26,699 nt of DNA, taken from contig CAJFTA010000036.1 of the NCBI GenBank assembly GCA_904419835.1, positions 1-26,699 of the forward strand, in the 5' to 3' direction. The position numbers were made by a program, and so were the translations under genes. The notes under the pieces are model-generated. The model was not told the origin of the DNA and searched no databases. It saw nothing but the letters and a program-made list of their open reading frames with translations. Positions 15,401 to 22,967 of this stretch are shown here, piece after piece (position 1 is the first letter of the stretch; every line of letters begins with the position of its first letter). Origin of the DNA: an uncultured Pseudoflavonifractor sp. GTDB taxonomy: Bacteria > Bacillota > Clostridia > Oscillospirales > Oscillospiraceae.

Positions 15401-18400
15401 ACGCTGTCAAAGATCACGGTTTATAATACCTATTATGTCGATGGTACGATCGGGACCGGTGAGACCGTACTGGATTTCACCAGCGATTCGACGGAAGAGC
15501 CGTTTTATTATTACTGGCCTACCCATATGAATTTTACATTCAAGGTGGAGTTCGATGGGGCGCCGGATGCGGTATCTGTGGTGACCGAGGGGAAAAACGG
15601 AGAGATCATCCGTATCCCGGCGGCCTACGACGGGGAGAACGGCTGCTGGATCGCGGCCTATGAATACGACAGCAGTAACGTGCCCGTTGCCGTCGGCGCG
15701 GAGTATGATACCAGATTTGGCAGCATGCCTCTTGACGCGGAGCGGTATGAGGCTGAGGCGGAAGCCGTTGCAGACGAGTGCGACCAGCTGGCGGATGCGC
15801 TTGAGCATGACTTTTTTGAGAATGTCGGTATCGAGAATATTACAGAGAGCGGGGATACTGTTGCCGCTGACCTGACCCTTACCAACACGGAGACAGGCCA
15901 GACCCAGGTCTTCGGAAGATATCGAGCCGAGGAGCAGACGCTGGAGGATGACGTGACCCGGGAGACCCTCTCCGGAGAGGGATATTCTGAGGTCGAAAGC
16001 CTCTCGGGAGAGCAGGTGTGGGTGAAAGCTGATGTCACGGATCACTTGTTCACCGAGACGATCGTGGATTTGGATACGAAGACCCGCCTGATCATCCAAA
16101 TGGAGCTGGAAAATATAGGAGAACCGGATCAGCCGCTCCCACTGAGCAGAAGCGCCGCCACGTTCAGCGGAGGTATCGATACAGAGCGTGTGATCCTTAA
16201 TGTATACAAAGTCTATTCATATTGGGAGACCATACTTGACCTCTGCGAGTGGGTCGATAAACTGGGAAAAGTTCCGGTGTCTGACACTTGGCAGGGGAAA
16301 GCAAAAGGTATTTTCGGCGTCGCGATGGAGATATGGGAGAATAACAAAACCGTCAGGGAGTGGTATGCCACGCTGGAAGGCCATATGAGCACGCTGACGG
16401 CAAACTATAATGATGCGGTATCCCTTCTGAACGCACGGTGTGAAGACGGCAGCCTGCGCCTGCCGCAGGATGCGCTGTCAAGTCTGGAAGCTTCTCTGGA
16501 AGCGATCTATATGCAGATCACGGATCTCGATCTTACTGTGCGGCAGTGGATCCGCAGGGTCGGCGTTTCAGCCTGTATTACAACGGCCGTTTCGGCGCCG
16601 GGCAAAGTCCTGATGACGGCCAGGCCAGGCATTTCACTGGCGGTCGGTATGGGTGAGCTCATCTACGATCTTGCCTCTAAGGAGCCTATAGGCGAGTATA
16701 TGGACGCCACCTTTGAGAACATCAACGAGCAGCTCCGGGTCCTCTGGTACAGAATCCCCAATCTTTATCAGAGCTGTAAGGATAAGGATGATAACAAGGA
16801 CAATGATCCCGACATCCCGTGGGACGATATACAGAAGCGGCAGCTTAAACCGGCCTATGATCCATCCGGCTATGTCTACGAGGCTGTGCCCTCCAACCGC
16901 CTGGAAGGCGTGACCGCGACAGTCTATCAGCAGGGCAGCGATGCGGCATGGGACGCCGCCGATTACAACCAGATCAACCCGCAGGTCACGAACGGGGCCG
17001 GTATGTACGCTTGGTTCGTGCCGGACGGCAACTGGAAGGTGACCTTTACCAAGGACGGCTATGTACCTGCCGACAGCAGCGGCGTCGCGGCAGCGGTCGA
17101 AAACGGCGGCTGGCTCCCCGTGCCTCCGCCCCAGTTCGAGGTCAACGTGGGCATGGTATCAACTGCCCCGCCGGCGGTCGAGCGGGCCATCGCCTATAAC
17201 GACCGGATCGAGGTGGCATTCAGTCAGTATATGGACATTGCCAGCGCACGGAAAGCGATTTCGCTGAGCCAGGACGGTCAGCCCGTGACGATCACTGTTG
17301 CAGCATTGGACGCGGAGGACACGCTGGACGGCAGCACACAGTACGCCACCCGTTTCTCCGTCACCCCGGAGGATGGGGACTGCACCGGCACGATTGCCGT
17401 GTCCACTGACGCGCAGAACTACGCAGGCACCGCACTGGAAGAGGGATATACCGCCGCACTGGCCGCCCCCGTCCAGCGCCCCACGGGCATAACGGCCAGC
17501 GGGCAGACCGCTGTAGTTTACAAAGAAAGTGCAGCGCTTACCCTTACGCTCCAGCCGGGCATCGCCGGGAAGGCATTGGAAGTGGAAGCGCTGACGCCCA
17601 GCCTGCTGTCTGCGGCTGAGACAACGGTCACCACAGATGTGTACGGTGCCGCCGTGGTGACGCTCACCGGCCTGCTGCCCGGGTTGGGCCTGATCCGTAT
17701 CACCGAACCGGAGTCCGGCCTGAGCGAGATCATCTCCGTTCAGATCGTGATGTCGGAGGAGGAGCTGGGTGAGGCGGAAAAGCCTGCGCCCGTTACCGCT
17801 GCGCTGTCGGACGGCACGCCGGTCACCACCGGTATGACGCTGGAAAGCGGTGCGCAGATCACCCTCCGCACAGCCACAGAAGGCGCAGTGATCCGCTATA
17901 CGCTGGATGACACCTGCCCGTGCAGGAATGAGGCGCTGACGTACGCCGCCCCCATCACGATGACCGAAAACACCGTGCTCCGCGCGGCGGCGTTGCTGGA
18001 CGGGGTGTACAGCGATACCATCCGTCTTGAACTGATGGTTTCCGGCGGCACGGAAGAACCGGAGCAGCCGGACGATCCCGGAGGATCCGGGGGAAGCGGC
18101 GGGGGTTCCTCCTCCGGCGGCGGCCAGGCTGCGGACGACCGCCCATCCGTATCCACAAACGGTGAGGGCGGAACGGTCACTGCCGGCAAAGGCACGGTGA
18201 CCATCAAGCCGGACGAGGGCTATCAGATCGGCTCAGTCACTGTAAACGGAGAAGCGGTCGAGATCCCATCCAACGGTATCCTAAAGGGCCTGGATGCAGG
18301 CGATGAGGTTGTTGTCAGCTTCGAGCGAATCCCCGAGGAAGCTGGTTTGCCGTTTACAGACGTAGTACCTGGATCCTGGTACTGCGGCGCGGTGCAGTAC

Positions 18401-18895
18401 GTCTGCGAAAACGGCATGATGAACGGAACAGGAGGCAAACTGTTCAGCCCGAACAGCATCACCAGCCGTGCAATGATCGTGACGATCCTGCACCGCATGG
18501 AGGGTGCGCCCGCGGCTTCCGCTTCCAGCTTCACGGACATTGCGGCGGGTGCGTATTATGAAAACGCGGTTAACTGGGCGGCCGAAAACGGCATTGTCAG
18601 CGGTGCCAGCAAGACCAGCTTCTTGCCGGATGACCCGGTTACACGCGAACAGCTGGCAGTGATCCTGTACCGTTACGCCCAGTATAAGAGCTATGACGTG
18701 ACGGGCAGCACTGATCTGAGCGCCTATACAGATGCGGCGCAAATCGATGCATACGCAACTGACGCGATGCAATGGGCAAATGAAAATGGCCTCATTACGG
18801 GCAATACGAGCACTACCCTGAACCCCAAAGGCCATACAACGCGGGCTGAAGCCGCAACCGTTCTCATGCGTTTTTGCCAGAATATTGCAGAGTAA
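12449..18895 (+). CDS. Large cell-wall surface protein: BspA-type LRRs, Ig-like modules, three SLH domains
   Basis: This 2148-residue secreted protein has a Sec signal peptide (MKHWTRFLAAVLVAALFMNQ, cleavage probably after LAGA). Residues about 125-385 are BspA-type LRR_5 repeats (IGDSAFENC, IGNRAFANC, LGEGAFSGC, IGDNALRDC, IGTCAFQNC, IGSNAFSDC). About 484-555 is a carboxypeptidase-regulatory-like domain (LTGSVQDSTGAPVPNAAVTV), and about 1470-1540 another module opening DPSGYVYEAV. About 1800-1860 resembles a chitobiase C-terminal domain. A Gly/Ser linker, a small bacterial-repeat domain (about 1900-1960) and three SLH domains (about 1967-2148; FTDVVPGSWYCGAVQYVCEN opens the first) follow. 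SLH domains bind pyruvylated wall polymer, and the LRR end suggests adhesion. GGGAGG lies about nine bases before ATG 12449. The two-component genes downstream may regulate it; that is inference. Confidence 0.9.
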   Translation: MKHWTRFLAAVLVAALFMNQPGGTVLAGAVEETAAGKWAARDTEAAVESRLEESADRSTEKQYWYDDTEVSITFDPETGTITAFDDPSGYLAEHEILIPESLDGVEVVAIGDGVFANNTSLTIIGGYPKIDWEYPGALCLPEGIREFGERTFYNCENLLVLSLPDNSQLTTIGDSAFENCTKLLSAFLCYASGLQAIGNRAFANCESMDFVRFAYELQTLGEGAFSGCSSLPIAYLPDGMTSIPDALFDGCSAMEWLRLPETVTHIGDNALRDCSSLKYYVLGQTEGFGLTIDPATDFRLPSALESIGTCAFQNCGALATLTFPETMQSIGSNAFSDCESLSRAEIYAPNVEIQNGAFGNAPADFTICGYVNSTAYTYAMQNNIHFEYFLEDPVGTRTLSVAVRAGGQPITDGFTVRWYEDGREAPLPVTGTTLYNAETEKTYMFEVVLGDELAAQYRQPARQIIEPGEEDAAVTVTLEPAAVLTLTGSVQDSTGAPVPNAAVTVIQAGGEEAVTVSAEDGGFSVQIPPAQAQIKISAQGYYSKQFSIFPASDAKAYALGAVALYETVADRIVLEVTVRHAAAEGEPMQTSQLYDMDGLEFTLTGADNRPISGFEVQGTAIIFQPDAVEANEKLSISAYDREGRYESAEAAATLNEDKIGSVQLELVENGHFVLGEMNTDAARLLIFGQDGALLRSMDAYPGMQSGPMQAGSYTMVFLEKNSMLPSAANLDMLDALGVEYARSRVEIAAVEVARLTNINVPALELGALLRTEEGTGLTVSTQSPALGTQFYLRADYELSDPAASQADCLQLGLPEGVSLVNGRIFLNGEAVSYTEDAASGVLSVPLNGQAGGSVIACCTATEAGEHDVNAYLRFHDGAVQPIGTVRLTAGGAEFDLPRKTAGRSVTITGTALPHSTVTIYDNGEKLETERPITANALGSWSAKVALHQDPDTDYAYHKIHAVIQSGDVTVQTESKLLTYDAASCTLSKITVYNTYYVDGTIGTGETVLDFTSDSTEEPFYYYWPTHMNFTFKVEFDGAPDAVSVVTEGKNGEIIRIPAAYDGENGCWIAAYEYDSSNVPVAVGAEYDTRFGSMPLDAERYEAEAEAVADECDQLADALEHDFFENVGIENITESGDTVAADLTLTNTETGQTQVFGRYRAEEQTLEDDVTRETLSGEGYSEVESLSGEQVWVKADVTDHLFTETIVDLDTKTRLIIQMELENIGEPDQPLPLSRSAATFSGGIDTERVILNVYKVYSYWETILDLCEWVDKLGKVPVSDTWQGKAKGIFGVAMEIWENNKTVREWYATLEGHMSTLTANYNDAVSLLNARCEDGSLRLPQDALSSLEASLEAIYMQITDLDLTVRQWIRRVGVSACITTAVSAPGKVLMTARPGISLAVGMGELIYDLASKEPIGEYMDATFENINEQLRVLWYRIPNLYQSCKDKDDNKDNDPDIPWDDIQKRQLKPAYDPSGYVYEAVPSNRLEGVTATVYQQGSDAAWDAADYNQINPQVTNGAGMYAWFVPDGNWKVTFTKDGYVPADSSGVAAAVENGGWLPVPPPQFEVNVGMVSTAPPAVERAIAYNDRIEVAFSQYMDIASARKAISLSQDGQPVTITVAALDAEDTLDGSTQYATRFSVTPEDGDCTGTIAVSTDAQNYAGTALEEGYTAALAAPVQRPTGITASGQTAVVYKESAALTLTLQPGIAGKALEVEALTPSLLSAAETTVTTDVYGAAVVTLTGLLPGLGLIRITEPESGLSEIISVQIVMSEEELGEAEKPAPVTAALSDGTPVTTGMTLESGAQITLRTATEGAVIRYTLDDTCPCRNEALTYAAPITMTENTVLRAAALLDGVYSDTIRLELMVSGGTEEPEQPDDPGGSGGSGGGSSSGGGQAADDRPSVSTNGEGGTVTAGKGTVTIKPDEGYQIGSVTVNGEAVEIPSNGILKGLDAGDEVVVSFERIPEEAGLPFTDVVPGSWYCGAVQYVCENGMMNGTGGKLFSPNSITSRAMIVTILHRMEGAPAASASSFTDIAAGAYYENAVNWAAENGIVSGASKTSFLPDDPVTREQLAVILYRYAQYKSYDVTGSTDLSAYTDAAQIDAYATDAMQWANENGLITGNTSTTLNPKGHTTRAEAATVLMRFCQNIAE

Positions 18896-18901
18896 GCGAA
18901 C

Positions 18902-18929
18902 AGGGCCTCAGGCATTCTCCTGAGGCCCT
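18902..18929 (+). terminator. Hairpin after the surface protein gene
   Basis: A perfect 11-bp stem (AGGGCCTCAGG, 18902-18912, with 18919-18929) has a 6-base loop, starting six bases after the stop. No T-run follows, because the next bases are the intergenic repeat, which overlaps the stem by three bases. Confidence 0.6.
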
Positions 18930-19093
18930 CAGCGTGTCGAAAAACCTCCCAGAAGGGGAAGCCTCGCAGAGTTCCGTCATCCGCAGATGACGGAATCAAA
19001 TGCCCCGCAATGCCTTGCCGTGCAAGGCTTGCGGAGAGCGGAGCGAGGACTTTTGCGCCGTTGCGCGGCGCGAAAGCAACAGCCTGAGACCCT
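18927..19093 (+). repeat. Copy B of the intergenic repeat family
   Basis: 18927-18996 is identical to 10462-10531. The right part (about 18992-19076) matches the inverted copy at 21622-21820. For example, 19043-19076 and the reverse complement of 21654-21687 agree at 32 of 34 positions. It ends around ACAGCCTGAGACC, and CAGCCTGA also marks the far ends of copies A and C. Confidence 0.85.
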
Positions 19094-19104
19094 GTCGCAC
19101 TGTG

Positions 19105-19135
19105 CCGGTGTGAGAATTTGACAGTTTTTCACCGG
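19105..19135. promoter_or_regulatory. Inverted repeat across the kinase promoter, possible operator
   Basis: CCGGTG (19105-19110) and CACCGG (19130-19135) flank the -35 box and are centred at about 19120. A regulator binding both arms would cover the -35 element. The response regulator encoded next is one candidate; this is inference. Confidence 0.35.
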
Positions 19136-19148
19136 TGTATGCTATAAT
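19118..19148 (+). promoter_or_regulatory. Promoter of the histidine kinase / response regulator operon
   Basis: A consensus TTGACA (19118-19123) and a consensus extended -10 (TGC then TATAAT, 19143-19148) are 19 bases apart. The -10 lies 24 bases before the kinase start, which has GGGGAGGG as ribosome binding site. Confidence 0.7.
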
Positions 19149-19172
19149 ACCTGTATCAGGGGAGGGATAACA

Positions 19173-20618
19173 ATGGATCGGGCGGATTGGATCATCGATG
19201 CTGCGCAGAAGGGCCTGCCCGGCGAATTGCTGCTTGCCTTTGCAATCCTGATCTTGGGTATCTTCTCCATGATCCTGTTGGCAAACCCACATAACAAGCT
19301 GAACATCTGGTGTTTTATCAGCGGCGTCACCTTCAGCATCGGCGCGTGGAAGGAATATCTGTATTATACGCTCAGTCCATCTCTGGTGATGAAGGGGATC
19401 TGGACTGGCCCCTTTGCGGAAACCATGTATTCTGTCCTCAGCGCGGTCTTCTATTACCTGTCCCTTCCGCCGGTATTGATCTTCGCCTTCTATTTCCATC
19501 ATTGGGACAGGCGGTTTGGAAAATGGTTCCTGAGGGTATGCCTTTTATCCTATCTCCCGGCAGTGATTTTTGCCATCGCATTTCCCTGTACACAAACGCT
19601 GCATTTCCAGCACTTGCCGGTATTCTGTCTGTCGGTCGCGGGGTATAACTGGGGGATGGGCATCCTCTCCACCACGATCATCCTTCATGCCCTTTGGGAA
19701 GAGCAGATGGGCACACATTTTCATCAGCGCCGGCTGGCCGCAGTCACGATACTGATCCCACTGTGGGTGTGGCTGGTCTCCGCTTTTCCCTATCATGCGC
19801 TGGGCATCCCAAACCTGAGCAAACTATGGCAGTTCAACCTGTTTGTTGTCGTATTCATTCTGTTTTACTGCTTTTACCACGCATTCCGTGAAGGGATCTG
19901 GGGCCTGCGCTTCCGCAGGGAGGTATACGACTGGAGCAGCGGCAGCAAGGTGCTTCAGCGCAATGCCCACTATGTAGGCCATGCGCTGAAAAACGACCTT
20001 TCCAAAATTGAATGGTGCACCCAGCTGCTGGATGCGCGGGGTGTGCGGGGCCGGGAGCTGGAGATCATTTCCCACTCCGTCACACATCTGAAGCAGTTCA
20101 TTAGCCGGACACAGCTGTATTCGCAGCAGATCACCCTGAGCCCCAGTCCCTGCGTGATCCGCGACGTATTCGAGGACGTGATCGCAGCTGCGATGTTCAC
20201 GGAGGCAAGCGGGATCTCCATGATAGTCCGCACCTGCGATGACGCGCCGCTGGTCTGCGATCACGCCCATCTGGAGGAAGTGCTGCACAACCTGATCACA
20301 AATGCCGCTGACGCTATGCCGGAAGGCGGTGAGATCGCCCTCTCTTACCGCTGCCAGCCTGCCCGGGGCAAAGCGGTGATCTCGGTAGCGGATCACGGCC
20401 ACGGTATTGCCCCTGAGCAGCTCCAGTTGCTGTTTGAGCCCTACTTTACCACGAAAAAAGGTCATCTGAATATGGGACTGGGGCTTTACTACTGCTGGAA
20501 CGTCATGGCTGCGCACAATGGCAGCATCCGTGTGGAGAGCAAGCCAGGCTGCGGCAGCACCTTTTCCCTCTGCTTCCCAGTGCGCAGAAAACACAGAAGG
20601 AATGAGGAGACGACATGA
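19173..20618 (+). CDS. Membrane sensor histidine kinase
   Basis: The 481-residue protein has about seven hydrophobic segments in its first 240 residues, from LLLAFAILILGIFSMILL to FNLFVVVFILFYCFYHAF, so the sensor appears to be embedded in the membrane with little extracellular domain. The cytosolic part has the H box GHALKNDLSKIEW (His about 270). The ATP-binding domain follows with N box EVLHNLITNAADAM (about 372), G1 box ADHGHGIA, F box LFEPYFTTKKG and G2 box MGLGLYYCWNVM, ending in GSTFSLCFP. The H box has K-N-D after the His, not the common E-x-x-P form. The start is fixed by GGGGAGGG seven bases upstream. The stop overlaps the next start by four bases (ATGA), so kinase and regulator are translationally coupled. 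The signal is unknown. Confidence 0.88.
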   Translation: MDRADWIIDAAQKGLPGELLLAFAILILGIFSMILLANPHNKLNIWCFISGVTFSIGAWKEYLYYTLSPSLVMKGIWTGPFAETMYSVLSAVFYYLSLPPVLIFAFYFHHWDRRFGKWFLRVCLLSYLPAVIFAIAFPCTQTLHFQHLPVFCLSVAGYNWGMGILSTTIILHALWEEQMGTHFHQRRLAAVTILIPLWVWLVSAFPYHALGIPNLSKLWQFNLFVVVFILFYCFYHAFREGIWGLRFRREVYDWSSGSKVLQRNAHYVGHALKNDLSKIEWCTQLLDARGVRGRELEIISHSVTHLKQFISRTQLYSQQITLSPSPCVIRDVFEDVIAAAMFTEASGISMIVRTCDDAPLVCDHAHLEEVLHNLITNAADAMPEGGEIALSYRCQPARGKAVISVADHGHGIAPEQLQLLFEPYFTTKKGHLNMGLGLYYCWNVMAAHNGSIRVESKPGCGSTFSLCFPVRRKHRRNEETT

Positions 20619-21196
20619 AACTGATCCGCGTTCTGGCTGTGGATGATGATCCGGACTTTCAATATCTGCTGGAGCAGACGGTTGGCAGCCAGCCAGATAT
20701 GGAACTTGTCGCAGTCTGCTCAGATGGATCTCAAGCCTTCCAGGCTGTGCAGCGCCATTGCCCGGATATCGTCCTGATGGATCTGGACCTCCGAAATGTC
20801 GGGAGAGATGGGGCGGAGACGGCGCGTGCAATCCGGCTGGAAACTGCCTCCAAGGTAATTATTCTGACCGCAGATGACGATCCCTCCACAGTGATTGACG
20901 CCAGCGTCCGCGCATTCGCTTCAGGATATGTATTCAAAAGTCAGTTTACTCTGCTGCTTCCCACCATTCGGGAAACTGCGGCAGGACCGACGCCGCAGTC
21001 CCATCTGATCTGCGCCGCCCTGCTGTCAACACTTACAAGTGCGGAGCGCGCGGTGTTTTACCATTTGCTCGGCAAGGATGTGGCGTTCCACTCTTCGACC
21101 AAGACCATTGCCAACCAGCAGACCAGCGTACTGCGCAAGCTGGGTCTGCCCAACAAGCAGACGCTGCGCCATATTTTTTCGGCATATATGGGATAA
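20615..21196 (+). CDS. Response regulator, NarL/LuxR-type HTH output
   Basis: The 193-residue protein has a receiver domain (1-120) with the acidic pocket VDDDPD (residues 9-14), phospho-acceptor Asp56 in VLMDLDL, a Thr in IILTADDD, and the conserved Lys in GYVFKSQ. The C-terminal 65 residues (LTSAERAVFYHLLGKDVAFH, then TKTIANQQTSVLRKLGLPNK) fit a LuxR/NarL-type helix-turn-helix, with the usual LT..E start but otherwise diverged. It is presumably phosphorylated by the kinase it overlaps. Likely targets are its own promoter, which carries a CCGGTG/CACCGG inverted repeat, and possibly the upstream surface protein. No strong terminator follows directly; the next good one is at 21821-21864. Confidence 0.88.
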   Translation: MKLIRVLAVDDDPDFQYLLEQTVGSQPDMELVAVCSDGSQAFQAVQRHCPDIVLMDLDLRNVGRDGAETARAIRLETASKVIILTADDDPSTVIDASVRAFASGYVFKSQFTLLLPTIRETAAGPTPQSHLICAALLSTLTSAERAVFYHLLGKDVAFHSSTKTIANQQTSVLRKLGLPNKQTLRHIFSAYMG

Positions 21197-21621
21197 AAAA
21201 TCCAGGTTCCTATTCATTCAGATTCTGGCCGCACGGTCCATGTCAATAGATACTCCCCGGATTTTTGTCTCCATATTGCGCCCTGCTCATAGATGCCGGA
21301 GAGCCGGGCAGAACGGCAGTCAAAACCATTGTCATCAAACTTCCGGATCGCTCTGCGTCAGACATCCTTATATGCGGTGAGAAGGAAGAGCGCGGCCCTG
21401 GTTTTTTCGGACATTCCATAACAGCATTCGCGCCAATGCTTCCAGCGGGTCAGATGGGCTTTGCCCAGAAAAAAGCGGAAAAATAGCGCCCTTTTGAAAA
21501 ATGCTGCTTCAAAAAGGACGCTGCATGGTTTTGACTTTGCCAACTGCTGAGAAATGAAGATTCGAATCCCGCCGGTTAGGGGGAAACGGCGGTTGGCATC
21601 TATGGAAACATCGGTAAAGCT
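21197..21621. other. Non-coding stretch after the response regulator
   Basis: No supported gene. An imperfect hairpin (AGCGCCCTTTTGAA, 21485-21498, with 21508-21522) could be a weak terminator. A CCGCCG/CGGCGG inverted pair lies at about 21571-21593. Short frames here have no family features. Confidence 0.5.
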
Positions 21622-21820
21622 TCAGGCTGAAAAAGCATTTAAAAATGCCGTTACTTTCGCGCCGCGTAGCGGCGCAAAAGTCCTCGCTTCGCTCCCCGGA
21701 AGCCTTGCACGGCAATGCTTCCGGGGCATTCGATTCCACGCGAGGCGGGCGGCTGCCCCCTCGCGCTCCCCCGCCCCGGCGCAGGCGAATTCTGTTCAAC
21801 CAAAGTTTTTCGACACGCTG
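21622..21820 (-). repeat. Copy C of the intergenic repeat family, inverted
   Basis: Read on the minus strand it starts with CAGCGTGTCGAAAAAC (21805-21820), identical to copies A and B, and ends in CAGCCTGA (21622-21629). The part 21654-21730 matches copy B closely, including 32 of 34 positions at 21654-21687. The middle (about 21735-21800, very GC-rich) differs from copies A and B, so the family is mosaic. Confidence 0.8.
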
Positions 21821-21864
21821 AACGGAAGATGCCGCTGGCGAAAGCCAGCGGCATCTTCCGTTTT
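21821..21864 (+). terminator. Very strong hairpin terminator next to copy C
   Basis: A perfect 19-bp stem (21821-21839 with 21844-21862) has a GAAA tetraloop and is followed by TTGATTTT. It directly abuts the conserved end of repeat copy C. It may end transcription from the kinase/regulator operon more than 600 bases upstream, or be part of the repeat. Confidence 0.8.
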
Positions 21865-22153
21865 GATTTTACAGCGTCATTGCCGGAATCGCGCCGGATG
21901 CTCCCAATGCACTGCGCGTCCATTTCCTCCAGACGGTGGAGGACACAGAATTTGACCAGCCAAGTGAGCGATACAAACTGTGTGAGCGATTGGCCATATT
22001 TCTGTAAAATCTGATGACTTCCTGCTTCTGCAAAGATGCCTCGTAGCTTTACCTGATTTTTACAGGGATTTTACGGTATTGGGTGGGCGCCGGAACCGGT
22101 AGCCAGATAAAATGATAATCTGTAGAATTATACCCCCACATCTATTTGTATTT
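21865..22153. other. Non-coding stretch before the sigma-I operon
   Basis: No supported gene. It becomes AT-rich towards the right. Short direct repeats (TGAGCGATacaaactgTGTGAGCGATTGG, about 21966-21992) and TTTTACAGGGATTTTACGG (about 22058-22076) are visible, without assigned function. Confidence 0.45.
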
Positions 22154-22201
22154 GAAAAAATATCGGCGACCCCGAAAATCCGGCAATCATCCCGTATCCT
22201 A
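22154..22201 (+). promoter_or_regulatory. Candidate sigma-I-type promoter of sigI-rsgI
   Basis: GAAAAAAT (22154-22161), CGACCCCG (22167-22174), an 18-base spacer, and CGTATCCTA (22193-22201) lie just before the ribosome binding site of sigI. The same three blocks, with the same 18-base spacing, precede the lipoprotein gene at 24118-24167. Sigma-I promoters described in Bacillus and Clostridium have a C-run at -35 and CGAA or CGWA at -10, as I recall. That fits and suggests autoregulation. Confidence 0.65.
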
Positions 22202-22226
22202 CAGCCGGAGGGGTGGAGGGAACAAT

Positions 22227-22967
22227 ATGGTGCAGACGGAACACAGCATCGTAAGCCAGGTATACGCGGCCAAGGCAGACCCGGAAGCGGCGGATGCCCT
22301 GATCAGACAGTACATAGGCTTTATTCGCAGCGAGACGGTAAAGTTTACCCACGCAGCCCTGGAGGATGGCCACGAGGATGACCTGAGCATCGCCATGCTG
22401 GCCTTTTACGAGGCGATCCTGGCCTACGAGAAAAGCCGGGGCGCCTTCCTGCCCTATGCCGCCAGAGCTATCCGGAACCGGCTCATTGACCACTACCGCA
22501 CAGAAAAGCGCCACGGGAATGTGCTTTCTCTCCACGCGCCGGTTGGCTCGGAGACGGACGGACGCGAATTGCTGGAGACCATCCCTGATACAGTGGACCA
22601 TATAGAGGCTTACGAGGTGCTGACTGCCAGCCAAAAGGAGATCCGGGAATTTGCGGAAACGCTCTCCCGCTTTGGCCTGACCTTCTCCGATGTGGCGGAC
22701 AACTGTCCCAGGCAGGCGCGGACCTTCGCCGCCTGTCGGCGGGTGCTGGACTTTGCCCGCACCCGGCCGGACCTGCTCAAACGAGTGGAGGAAGCGGGAA
22801 AGCTGCCCATAAGCGAGCTATCCGCCGGCTCCGGTACTGACAAAAAGGTCCTGGAGCGACACCGAAAGTATTTGGTGGCCATCCTGCTGGCCTTTACCAA
22901 TGGCTATGAGATCATCCGCGGACACCTGAGCCAGATCACTTCGAGGAAGGGAGGGAGCGAAACATGA
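22227..22967 (+). CDS. sigI: RNA polymerase sigma-I factor
   Basis: Sigma-I is an alternative sigma factor held inactive by the membrane protein RsgI until an outside signal arrives. The 246-residue protein has sigma region 2 at the N-terminus (ALIRQYIGFIRSETVKF, then DDLSIAMLAFYEAILAYEKS and FLPYAARAIRNRLIDHYRTE). It ends in the sigma-I-specific C-terminal domain (KLPISELSAGSGTDKKVLER, then HRKYLVAILLAFTNGYEIIR), which replaces a standard region 4. Length is close to B. subtilis SigI. ATG 22227 has GGAGGG six bases upstream; an in-frame ATG at 22146 would lie before the promoter-like motif. The stop overlaps the rsgI start by four bases. In B. subtilis sigma-I responds to heat and wall stress, in cellulolytic clostridia to polysaccharides; here the signal is unknown. 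Confidence 0.93.
   Translation: MVQTEHSIVSQVYAAKADPEAADALIRQYIGFIRSETVKFTHAALEDGHEDDLSIAMLAFYEAILAYEKSRGAFLPYAARAIRNRLIDHYRTEKRHGNVLSLHAPVGSETDGRELLETIPDTVDHIEAYEVLTASQKEIREFAETLSRFGLTFSDVADNCPRQARTFAACRRVLDFARTRPDLLKRVEEAGKLPISELSAGSGTDKKVLERHRKYLVAILLAFTNGYEIIRGHLSQITSRKGGSET

Noticed and set aside
21554..21575. ATTCGAATCCCGCCGG resembling a tRNA T-arm
   Set aside because: The flanking bases do not form a T stem or acceptor stem, and no anticodon arm is present on either strand.
22132..22156. Alternative sigma-I promoter: ACCCCC then TGAA after 15 bases
   Set aside because: The -10 lacks the CG of known sigma-I sites, and the downstream CGACCCCG-N18-CGTATCCTA motif is shared with the lipoprotein gene while this one is not.
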